NCBI GenBank assembly: GCA_009377535.1
Contig: WHTV01000020.1
Coordinates: 1 to 55,629 of the forward strand
Length of the DNA stretch: 55,629 nt
Direction: 5' to 3'
Source: Kiloniellaceae bacterium
GTDB lineage: Bacteria; Pseudomonadota; Alphaproteobacteria; Kiloniellales; Kiloniellaceae
The position numbers and the translations under genes are program-made. Below, piece by piece: positions 42,772 through 49,998 of this stretch. Under the pieces are notes generated by a model that worked only from the letters and a program-made list of their open reading frames with translations, ran no database searches and had not been told where the DNA came from. Numbering within the stretch: position 1 is the first letter of the stretch; every line of letters starts with the position of its first letter.

Positions 42772-43407
42772 ATGATCGAACAATACACAACCGGGATTCT
42801 GCTTGCTTACGGCGTCTTCATGATTGGCATATTCACGCCGGGGCCCAACATCCTTGCAGTTATCGGAACCTCCATGTCCATCGGCAGGACCGAAGGAAAG
42901 TCGCTCGCCTGTGGAATCGCTACCGGGTCCCTCGCTTGGGGAAGCCTGACGTTGCTCGGGCTGACGGCACTGATCACGCTTTACGCCTCCGTGATGACGG
43001 TCCTTAAAATTGCAGGGGCCTTCTACCTGCTCTGGCTCGCATTCAAAGCGTTCAAATCCGCGTTGACTACAAAGGGCCTGCAGCTCAAGGCGATTGCGGT
43101 TAAGGGCGGGGGCTGGTCCTACTATCGTCGCGGTTTCATCATCCAGATGACCAATGCCAAAGCCGCTTTGGTCTGGATCGCGATCATGTCGCTTGCGATG
43201 GACGGCCAAGCGCCAATTTGGGTTGGCGGAATAGTTGTTCTTGGAACTGCGATCATCTCGTTTGCGGGGCATTGGGCATATGCGGTGGCATTCTCTACCG
43301 CGCCTGTCGTTGCCGCCTATGGGCGCACTCGGCGCTGGGTTGAGGGCGCATTAGGCGCTTACTTTTGCTTCGCGAGCTATAAGCTCATCACCTACAAGTC
43401 TTCGTAG
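42772..43407 (+). CDS. LysE/RhtB family amino-acid exporter
   Basis: 211 residues, six hydrophobic segments. The family signature is at the N-terminus: GIFTPGPNILAVIGTSMSIGRTEGKSLACGIATGS. Members export amino acids such as threonine, homoserine or lysine. The base composition is clearly lower in GC than its neighbours (codons such as ATT, AAA, TTT and TCT are common), which suggests horizontal acquisition. It stands alone between a repeat element and arfB. Confidence 0.85.
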   Translation: MIEQYTTGILLAYGVFMIGIFTPGPNILAVIGTSMSIGRTEGKSLACGIATGSLAWGSLTLLGLTALITLYASVMTVLKIAGAFYLLWLAFKAFKSALTTKGLQLKAIAVKGGGWSYYRRGFIIQMTNAKAALVWIAIMSLAMDGQAPIWVGGIVVLGTAIISFAGHWAYAVAFSTAPVVAAYGRTRRWVEGALGAYFCFASYKLITYKSS

Positions 43408-43518
43408 CCAAAACTCACCACCTGCGGATGTCCACGCCGGCTCAAAGGGCGCCTTGGAAGCCGCCCGTCGAGACAACGCCTGCTCGACTTTCAGAATCCG
43501 GGGGGCTTTCCCCCGCCT

Positions 43519-43941
43519 TCAATCCTCGGCGGCCGGCCCGCGGCGCAGTTTCTTCATCTCGCCGCGGCGGATCTTGGACTCCAAGCGCTTGCGCTTGGCG
43601 GCGAAGGGTGTGCGGGTGGCTTTGCGCGGCGCCGGCGGGATGGCGGCCTTGCGCAGCAGCTCGACCAGGCGGGCTACGGCGTCTTCGCGGTTGCGCTCCT
43701 GGCTGCGGAAGCGGTTGGCGGTGATGACCAGCTCGCCTTCCTTGGTCAGCCGCCTGCCGGCCAGGCGTTCGGCGCGGGCGCGCAGCGCCGCGGGCAGCGA
43801 GGGCGAATGGCGCAGGTCGAAGCGCAGCTGGACGGCGGTCGCCACCTTGTTCACGTTCTGCCCGCCGGGGCCGCCGGCGCGCACGAAGGTTTCTTCGATT
43901 TCGCCGGGATCCAGCTCGATGGTGTTGGTGACCCTGATCAT
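43519..43941 (-). CDS. arfB: Alternative ribosome-rescue factor / peptidyl-tRNA hydrolase ArfB
   Basis: 140 residues, a normal length for ArfB (YaeJ/ICT1). The catalytic GGQ is in RAGGPGGQNVNKVATAV (residues 26-28 of the protein), and the C-terminal tail is basic (RKATRTPFAAKRKRLESKIRRGEMKK), as needed to enter the empty mRNA channel of stalled ribosomes. The ATG overlaps the stop of the permease gene before it (ATGA at 43938-43941), so the two are translationally coupled. Confidence 0.93.
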   Translation of the reverse strand: MIRVTNTIELDPGEIEETFVRAGGPGGQNVNKVATAVQLRFDLRHSPSLPAALRARAERLAGRRLTKEGELVITANRFRSQERNREDAVARLVELLRKAAIPPAPRKATRTPFAAKRKRLESKIRRGEMKKLRRGPAAED

Positions 43942-44849
43942 GGGCCCCCCGGCGTCAAGGCGGGCTGCCGCCGGCCGCCGGTGGCGGCATGGCCGGCCAG
44001 CGTCAGCACCACCAGGGCGCCGCCGGCCAGCGCCAGTTCGCCGGGGTGCTCGCCCAGGACCAGCCACACCCAGAGCGGCCCCAGCACCGTCTCCAGCAGC
44101 ATCAGCAGCCCGACCTCCGCTGCCGGCAGGTAGCGCGGGCCCAGGGTGATCAAAGCGAAGGAGACCGGCACCACGACGAGCCCCATGGCCAGGGTGTAGC
44201 CGAGCTGCGCGCCGGCAAAGAGCCAGGGACCGTCTTCCAGCAGCAGAGCGAAGGGCAGCGCCATCGCGGCGGTGACCAGCCCGGCCAGGGCCATGGCCGG
44301 GACCATGCTGACGGCGCGCCCATGGCGGGTGATGGTGAAGGTGGCGCCGATGCAGAGCGCGCAGGCGGCCGCCGCGAGGTCGCCCAGCAGCGAGCCGGAG
44401 CCGAGATCCTCCGAGACCAGCAGCGCGATGCCGACGAGGGTGAGGGAGATGGCGATCCAGGTGCGCAGGGGCACGCCCTCGCCGAGAAAGACCAGGCTGA
44501 GGACGGCGGCGGCCAGCGGGGCGGCGGCGACGATGACCAGCACGTCGGCCACCGCGGTCAGGCTGAGCGCCAGGATGAAGAAGACGGTGCCGGCGGCGAA
44601 AACCACCGCCAGCACAAGGCCCCAACGCCCGACGGCCCGGAAGGGCGCGGCGACGCGGCCGCGGTGGAGCACCGCCAGGATGGCCAGGACGCCGAGGGCC
44701 TGCAGCAGCCCGCGCCAGACCAGCAGGGTGAAGGGATCGGCGTCGATCAGGCGCACCAGCAGGCTGTCCGGGGTCAGGGCGAGGACGCCCAGGCTGGTCA
44801 GCAAGAGGCCTTTGTGGTGGTCCGGCAGGCGGGCGCGGGAGGGGGGCAT
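43938..44849 (-). CDS. EamA/DMT family permease
   Basis: 303 residues with ten hydrophobic segments in two EamA repeats (about 15-140 and 150-290). Substrate unknown; relatives export amino acids or other metabolites. ATG 44849 is preferred over TTG 44855, though neither has a strong ribosome site. The gene is coupled to arfB by a 4-nt overlap. It is divergent from rpsD. Confidence 0.85.
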   Translation of the reverse strand: MPPSRARLPDHHKGLLLTSLGVLALTPDSLLVRLIDADPFTLLVWRGLLQALGVLAILAVLHRGRVAAPFRAVGRWGLVLAVVFAAGTVFFILALSLTAVADVLVIVAAAPLAAAVLSLVFLGEGVPLRTWIAISLTLVGIALLVSEDLGSGSLLGDLAAAACALCIGATFTITRHGRAVSMVPAMALAGLVTAAMALPFALLLEDGPWLFAGAQLGYTLAMGLVVVPVSFALITLGPRYLPAAEVGLLMLLETVLGPLWVWLVLGEHPGELALAGGALVVLTLAGHAATGGRRQPALTPGGP

Positions 44850-44901
44850 AAACAAGGATTCCAGGGCGTTTCAGGCGGCATTGCGCGCGCCTTCGGACCA
44901 T

Positions 44902-44929
44902 TTGACATTCCGGCGTCCCTGCGTATAGT
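44902..44929 (+). promoter_or_regulatory. Strong sigma-70-type promoter of rpsD
   Basis: TTGACA (44902-44907), a 16-bp spacer, and TATAGT (44924-44929), the best promoter match seen in the window. Transcription would start near 44937, giving a leader of about 200 nt before rpsD. Confidence 0.75.
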
Positions 44930-45031
44930 CCCGGCTTCCTTTCCGGGAATGCGGGAGGGCCAACGTGCCCCCACCCCGCCCAGGAACCCCGCTGGCGCGT
45001 CCTCAAGGTTTGCCCTAAAGGCGCGGCGGCG

Positions 45032-45114
45032 AAAAGGCCGGAGTTTTCCGGCCGGGCGGCTCCTGGGACTACCGGAACAACAAGGCCGGCCGAAAACCAC
45101 GGGCCGGCATCGAT
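45032..45114 (+). other. Structured leader of rpsD
   Basis: Two hairpins follow one another in the long leader: GGCCGG-AGTTTT-CCGGCC near 45035-45052, and GCCGGCC...GGCCGGC near 45090-45112, just before the ribosome-binding region. S4 is an autoregulator in several bacteria, so a control element is plausible, but no known S4 leader motif is recognised. Confidence 0.45.
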
Positions 45115-45136
45115 GAAAGAAAGGAACGGCGCAGCC

Positions 45137-45751
45137 ATGTCCAAGCGCATTGCGTCCAAGTACAAGATCAATCGCCGCCTCGGCGTCAACCTCTGGGGCC
45201 GTCCCAAGAGCCCCTTCAACAAGCGCGAGTATCCCCCTGGACAGCACGGCCAGCGTCGCCGCAAGCCGACCGACTACGGCATCCAGCTGGCGGCCAAGCA
45301 GAAGCTGAAGGGCTACTACGGCAACATCGGCGAGAAGCAGTTCCGCCGCTACTACGAGGAAGCCTCCCGGCGCCGTGGCGATACCGGTGAGAACCTTGTG
45401 GGCCTGCTGGAGCGCCGCCTGGACGCCGTGGTCTACCGCGCCAAGTTCGTGCCGACGGTCTTCGCCGCCCGCCAGTTCGTCAACCACGGCCACATCACCG
45501 TGAACGGCAAGCGCGTCAACATCCCCTCCTATCTGGTGCAGGACGGCGATGTGGTCCAGGTGAAGGCCAAGAGCCGCGAGTTGCCGCTGGTGCTGCAGGG
45601 CGTCGAGTCGCCCGAGCGCGATCTGCCGGACTACATCGAGATCGACCACGGCCAGATGAAGGCGACCTACATCCGCGAGCCGAAGCTGGCCGACGTGCCC
45701 TATCCGGTCTCGATGGAGCCGCATCTGGTCATCGAGTTCTATTCGCGTTAA
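45137..45751 (+). CDS. rpsD: 30S ribosomal protein S4
   Basis: 204 residues from ATG 45137, giving [10 protein letters not shown]; the ATG at 45113 would add eight residues not seen in the family. It has [30 protein letters not shown], the S4 RNA-binding domain ([45 protein letters not shown]), and VIEFYSR at the end. It binds 16S rRNA early in 30S assembly. As in many alphaproteobacteria it stands apart from the main ribosomal operons. It has its own promoter and terminator. Confidence 0.98.
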   Translation: MSKRIASKYKINRRLGVNLWGRPKSPFNKREYPPGQHGQRRRKPTDYGIQLAAKQKLKGYYGNIGEKQFRRYYEEASRRRGDTGENLVGLLERRLDAVVYRAKFVPTVFAARQFVNHGHITVNGKRVNIPSYLVQDGDVVQVKAKSRELPLVLQGVESPERDLPDYIEIDHGQMKATYIREPKLADVPYPVSMEPHLVIEFYSR

Positions 45752-45770
45752 GCCGCGCGACAGCGACCCG

Positions 45771-45819
45771 AAGAGGGCCGGCAGCCGACCGCAAGGTCGC
45801 GCCGGCCCTTTTCTTTTTT
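45771..45819 (+). terminator. Rho-independent terminator of rpsD
   Basis: GGGCCGGC (45775-45782) pairs with GCCGGCCC (45801-45808), with an inner stem GCGACC-like in the loop, followed by TTTTCTTTTTT. It lies 20 bp after the rpsD stop. Confidence 0.92.
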
Positions 45820-45854
45820 GGTCCGCGCGGCCCCGACTTTAGAATGCTGCGGTC

Positions 45855-46229
45855 ATGCCCCAGCTTCGTATTTCCGCAGGAGCCGTCTCGATCCGGATCG
45901 AGACCCGCGGCACGCCGACCGCCCAGGCGATACTCGACGCCCTGCCGATCCACTCGACCGCCCGGACCTGGGGCAAGGAGGTCTACTTCGACACCCCCGT
46001 CAGCGTCCCGCGCGAGCCGGAGGCCAAGGCGGTGGTGGAAGCCGGCGAGATCGCCTTCTGGACCGACGGCGACGCCATCGCCATCGGCTTCGGCCCGACG
46101 CCCGTCTCGCGCCGCGATGAGATCCGCCTGGCCTCGCCGGCCAACATCTGGGCCGACGCCTTGGACGACGTGAAGGCGCTGGCTGCGGTGCGCGACGGCG
46201 CGGCGGTGACCGTCGAACGGCTGGAGTAG
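45855..46229 (+). CDS. Cyclophilin-like fold protein
   Basis: 124 residues. The pattern [65 protein letters not shown] matches the small cyclophilin-like family (Cyclophil_like, TM1367 type). Family members lack proof of prolyl isomerase activity, and the function is unknown. It starts with a weak ribosome site only 36 bp after the rpsD terminator. Confidence 0.75.
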   Translation: MPQLRISAGAVSIRIETRGTPTAQAILDALPIHSTARTWGKEVYFDTPVSVPREPEAKAVVEAGEIAFWTDGDAIAIGFGPTPVSRRDEIRLASPANIWADALDDVKALAAVRDGAAVTVERLE

Positions 46230-46305
46230 GCGGCCGATCTCATGCTCAGAGTGAAGTAAGCATCGGCTTCCAACGGATTGAAATGGCGTCGCTATTTCCG
46301 CTCTC

Positions 46306-46689
46306 TTAAATTGGCGGATGAGGTTGGGGCAGGCCCGGCGGGTGGACCGAGATATAGAAGCAGCCGCCCTGTGGCAGCACCGCGAAGCTGTCGGGATGGT
46401 AGGCGGCCCAGGCGCCCGCGGTCCTCAGGCGGCCGACGAAGCCAGGTGACTCGGACTCGGCGAGCCAGGCGAGGCCGCCCAGGAAGCTCAGCACCGGGCG
46501 GCCCTCCGCCTCGGCGATGGCGAGCAGGCGGGCATCGGCCGATAGGCCGGGCGAGAAGACGGCCAGGACGCGGCCGCCGGCACTCTCGGGCAGCGCGGCC
46601 AGCGGCAGCGCGACGGCCATCACCGCCAGCCACAGGCCGAGGAAGCCGACCAGCAGCTTGAGCGTCAGTCCCCGCGTGGTGCTCGACAC
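46306..46689 (-). CDS. Small exported or membrane-anchored protein, unknown
   Basis: 127 residues starting at GTG 46689, which has GGAG about eight bases upstream. One N-terminal hydrophobic segment (about 8-32) is a signal anchor. The rest (ESAGGRVLAVFSPG, LAIAEAEGRPVLSFLGGLAW, SFAVLPQGGCFYIS) looks like a small alpha/beta domain. It lies 20 bp downstream of the MFS gene and is probably cotranscribed. I recognise no family. Confidence 0.6.
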   Translation of the reverse strand: MSSTTRGLTLKLLVGFLGLWLAVMAVALPLAALPESAGGRVLAVFSPGLSADARLLAIAEAEGRPVLSFLGGLAWLAESESPGFVGRLRTAGAWAAYHPDSFAVLPQGGCFYISVHPPGLPQPHPPI

Positions 46690-46709
46690 GGCGGCGCTCC
46701 GGCCCCGGA

Positions 46710-47945
46710 TCAGCCGGCGCGGGCGAGGCGGACGACGGCTTCCTCGCGGATGGGCCAGTGGATGGCGGCGGCCAGCAGGCCGAGGGCCACGCTGCCCCAC
46801 CACACCACACCGTAGGAGCCGGTGAGGTCGAAGAAGTAGCCGCCCAGCCAGACGCCCAGGAAGGCCCCGACCTGGTGGCTGAAGAACACGATGCCGAACA
46901 GCATGGCCATGTGCTGGGTGCCGAAGAACTGGGCGACCAGGCCGGAGGTCAGCGGCACCGTCGACAGCCAGAGCAGGCCGATGACGGCGGAGAACAACAG
47001 CACGCTGAAATTGCTGATCGGCAGGAGGACGAAGAGGGCGATGGCCACCGCGCGCGCGAAGTAGAGGGCGGAGAGCAGGTACTTTTTGCTGAAGCGCCCG
47101 CCCAGCATGCCGGAGGCGAGGGCGCCGACGATGTTGGCGCCGCCGACGATGGCCAGCGCCCAGGCGGCCAGCCCGGCGTCGAGGCCCATATCGGTGATAT
47201 AGGCCGGCAGGTGGGTCTGGATGAAGGCCACGTGGAAGCCGCAGACGAAGAAGCCCAGCGTCAGCAGTTTGTAGCTCGGATGCGCGAAGGCTTCCTTCAG
47301 GGCGCCGCCGGCCGACTGGTAGTGCAGGCCGCCGCGCTCGGAACGCCCGGCCAAGGCTGCCGCGCAGGGCACCATGATGAGGGCGAGGGCGGCGAAGATG
47401 GTCAGGGCCGTGGACCAGCCATAGGCCGTGATGAAGGACTGGCCCAGCGGCACGACGAAGAACTGGCCGGCCGAGCCGGCGGCGGTGCCGATGCCGAGCG
47501 CCCAGGAGCGCTTGTCCTCGGGCATCAGCCGGGCGAAGGCGGCCAGCACGATGGCGAAGGAGGCCCCGGCAACGCCGACGCCGACCAGCACGCCGGCCGA
47601 GAGCGTCAGCATGGCGGGGGTCGAGGCGCCGGCCATGAGGTAGAGGCCGAGGGCGTAGATCAGGGCGCCGACGGTCAGCACCCGGCCGGCCCCGTAGCGG
47701 TCGGCCAGGGCGCCGGCAACCGGCTGCGACAGGCCCCACAGCAGGTTCTGCAGGGCGATGGCGACGGCGAAGACCTCGCGGCCCCAGCCGAAGTCGCCCG
47801 ACATCGGCGCCAGGAACAGCCCGAAGCTGGAGCGGAAGCCGAAGGACAGCAGGGCCAGCAGGCAGCCGGCGGCGATCACCACCAGCGGCGTGCGCCAGCC
47901 GGGCAGGGAGGGCCGCGACGCGGTGGCTTCAGCGGAAGGGGTCAT
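46710..47945 (-). CDS. MFS transporter
   Basis: 411 residues with twelve hydrophobic segments. The loop after helix 2 carries GALADRYGAGRVLTVGALIYALGLYLMA, the standard MFS motif. The overall form is that of the oxalate/formate or monocarboxylate (OFA/MCT) group; substrate unknown. The LysR regulator gene lies 100 bp upstream on the same strand and may control it. Confidence 0.87.
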   Translation of the reverse strand: MTPSAEATASRPSLPGWRTPLVVIAAGCLLALLSFGFRSSFGLFLAPMSGDFGWGREVFAVAIALQNLLWGLSQPVAGALADRYGAGRVLTVGALIYALGLYLMAGASTPAMLTLSAGVLVGVGVAGASFAIVLAAFARLMPEDKRSWALGIGTAAGSAGQFFVVPLGQSFITAYGWSTALTIFAALALIMVPCAAALAGRSERGGLHYQSAGGALKEAFAHPSYKLLTLGFFVCGFHVAFIQTHLPAYITDMGLDAGLAAWALAIVGGANIVGALASGMLGGRFSKKYLLSALYFARAVAIALFVLLPISNFSVLLFSAVIGLLWLSTVPLTSGLVAQFFGTQHMAMLFGIVFFSHQVGAFLGVWLGGYFFDLTGSYGVVWWGSVALGLLAAAIHWPIREEAVVRLARAG

Positions 47946-48045
47946 CGGGCAAGGCTCCGTGGGAATCCGGGGGGCGGGAGAAACTGCCTGCCGGGAAATC
48001 TAGGGAGCAGGAGATAATTCCGCAAATTCAATTTGGTGAAAGATA

Positions 48046-48957
48046 TTATGCGAATTCGGCATGATCTGAGGCGGCCAGCATGTGCTGGATGGCGGCTTCA
48101 AGGATCTCGACGACCGGCGCCAGCGAAGCGATGAAGCGGCTGCGGACGATCCATACGGCCAGACGGTAGTCGAGGTCCGGCACCTCGATGCAGCGCAACC
48201 GGCTTTGATAGGCGCTGTGCCGCAGCAGGCAGCTCGGCACCAGGCCGAGGCCGTTGCCGCGGGCGACGAGGGAGAGCTGCAGCTCCTGGTCGAAGGCCTC
48301 GACCGCGACGGCGAAAGGCGCACCCGCCCGGGCCAGGCCGCGTTGCAGGGCGCTGCGGTAGCTGCAGCCTTCGGGGTGCAGCACCCAGCCGTGGCCGGCC
48401 AGCTCGGCCAGCGAAGCGCGCGGCGGGAGGGCCGAGGCGACCGGGGCCACCACCATCAGGCGGTCGGTGCCGACTTTCTTCATCGGCGCCGTGCTGGCCG
48501 GTTCGCCGTGGTCCGGCGACAGCACGACGGCAGCGTTCATGGCATTGCTTTCGACGTCCTTTACCAGGTCGCCGCTCCAGGCGCTGCTGACCTGGAAGAC
48601 CAGGCTGGGAAACTTGCGGCGCAGGTCCTCGAGCGGTTCGTTCAGCACCAGCTGGGAGAGGCCGAGCGAGACCCCGAGGCGGAAGCTGCCGTGCGGCTCG
48701 CTGCCGTCGGTCACGCTGCCCGCGAGGTCGTCGAGGGCCTGCAGCACGCGCCGCCCGTGCGTCAGCGCCTGCCGGCCCGCGGGGGTCAGCGTCGGCGGCT
48801 TGCAGGAGCGGTCGAACAGCACGGCGCCGAGTTCGGCCTCGAGGCGCTGGACGAGCCGCGACACCGCCGGCTGAGTGAGATTGAGGCGGGCCGCGGCGCC
48901 GTGCATGGAGCCCACTTCGGCGACCGCCAGGAAGGCGCGGATCTCGGAGATCTTCAT
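48046..48957 (-). CDS. LysR family transcriptional regulator
   Basis: 303 residues. HTH at the N-terminus: KISEIRAFLAVAEVGSMHGAAARLNLTQPAVSRLVQRLEAELGAVLFDRS. The C-terminal substrate domain begins near residue 90 (GSFRLGVSLGLSQLVL). The full length is normal. It lies upstream of the MFS gene in the same direction, and 52 bp downstream of the methyltransferase gene. Effector unknown. Confidence 0.88.
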   Translation of the reverse strand: MKISEIRAFLAVAEVGSMHGAAARLNLTQPAVSRLVQRLEAELGAVLFDRSCKPPTLTPAGRQALTHGRRVLQALDDLAGSVTDGSEPHGSFRLGVSLGLSQLVLNEPLEDLRRKFPSLVFQVSSAWSGDLVKDVESNAMNAAVVLSPDHGEPASTAPMKKVGTDRLMVVAPVASALPPRASLAELAGHGWVLHPEGCSYRSALQRGLARAGAPFAVAVEAFDQELQLSLVARGNGLGLVPSCLLRHSAYQSRLRCIEVPDLDYRLAVWIVRSRFIASLAPVVEILEAAIQHMLAASDHAEFA

Positions 48958-49009
48958 GCCGGAACTGTAATACGGGGCTCGGGATCATGCCAAATCGGAA
49001 AGTCGGCGG

Positions 49010-49780
49010 TCACGCCGCGACCGCCTCGAAGCAGGCGATATCGAAGGTGAAGCTGCCGTCGTCGGCGAAGTCGAAGTGCGCCGCCACCTCTGCCGGGGCC
49101 TGGCGCTGCAGTGCCAGGATGGCCTCGGCCTGCAACGGCGGCGTGCCGATGCGCGCGATCCAGGACGCAAAGTCGATGTGCAGCCGGAAGCGCTGGACCC
49201 GCTGCAGGGTAAAGCCCGCCGCCTGCAGCAGGGCGATCCATTCGTCGCTGCCGTAGTCGCGGACGTGACTGGGATCGCGCAGCCATTCGATGCCCTGCAG
49301 CCAGGTGTCGAGCAGCGGCCGGCCGGGCGATACCGCGTCCATGAAAATGGCCGTCGATCCCGCGGCCAGGACCCGGCGGGCCTCCTTCAACCCGGCGGCG
49401 AGATCGCCCCAGTGGTGAGCGCTGAAGCGGCTGGCGGCGAAGTCGGCCGCGCCGTCTTCGATGGGCAGCGCGGCGACGTTGCAGGCCCGGGTCTCGATGT
49501 TGGCGAGGCCGCGCCCGGCCGCTGTTTGCGCCACCGCTGCCAGCATGCGCGGCGAGAGATCGCAGGCGATGACCCGCCCGGCGTGAGGCGCCAGGGCATA
49601 GCTGACATGGCCGCCGCCGGCACCGAGGTCGAGGGCCAGGGCCGGCCGCAGCGCGGCGACCCGCGCGCTCAGCCAATCGAGGTCCGGGCCGCTGGCGTGG
49701 ACCGGGCTGGCCACATAGGCGGCGGCCTGGGCGCCGAACTGGCGTTCCACCAGCTCGCTCTGGCTGTCTTTCCGCGTCAT
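49010..49780 (-). CDS. Class I SAM-dependent methyltransferase
   Basis: 256 residues. The SAM motif is LALDLGAGGGHVSYALAPHAGRVIACDLSPRML, followed by ETRACNVAALPIEDGAADFAASRFSAHHWGDL, as in UbiE/Methyltransf_11 enzymes. No motif tells the substrate; a small molecule is most likely. It is the first gene of the minus-strand run methyltransferase, LysR, MFS. Confidence 0.85.
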   Translation of the reverse strand: MTRKDSQSELVERQFGAQAAAYVASPVHASGPDLDWLSARVAALRPALALDLGAGGGHVSYALAPHAGRVIACDLSPRMLAAVAQTAAGRGLANIETRACNVAALPIEDGAADFAASRFSAHHWGDLAAGLKEARRVLAAGSTAIFMDAVSPGRPLLDTWLQGIEWLRDPSHVRDYGSDEWIALLQAAGFTLQRVQRFRLHIDFASWIARIGTPPLQAEAILALQRQAPAEVAAHFDFADDGSFTFDIACFEAVAA

Positions 49781-49998
49781 GAGAAAAATCCCTTCAAGAA
49801 CCTCGCCGGGACTCTACCTCGCCGGGAGCCTGCTGTGGCGTTCGTTGCCATACGCATGATTGAATATCACGGCGCCTCGATGACAGCCCTTTTCAACCCG
49901 CAATGACCCGTGCCAAGATTGGAAATGGCTGATCGACGATGATCGCCGGTCCTGATGGTTTCTGGGTCAGGGGTGTTTCTTCTTAGCGGAGTACGCCC

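Noticed and set aside
42375-42790. Minus-strand frames of 137 and 220 residues over the gap before the LysE gene
   Set aside because: They run through a dispersed repeat and the antisense of the Pro-rich gene.
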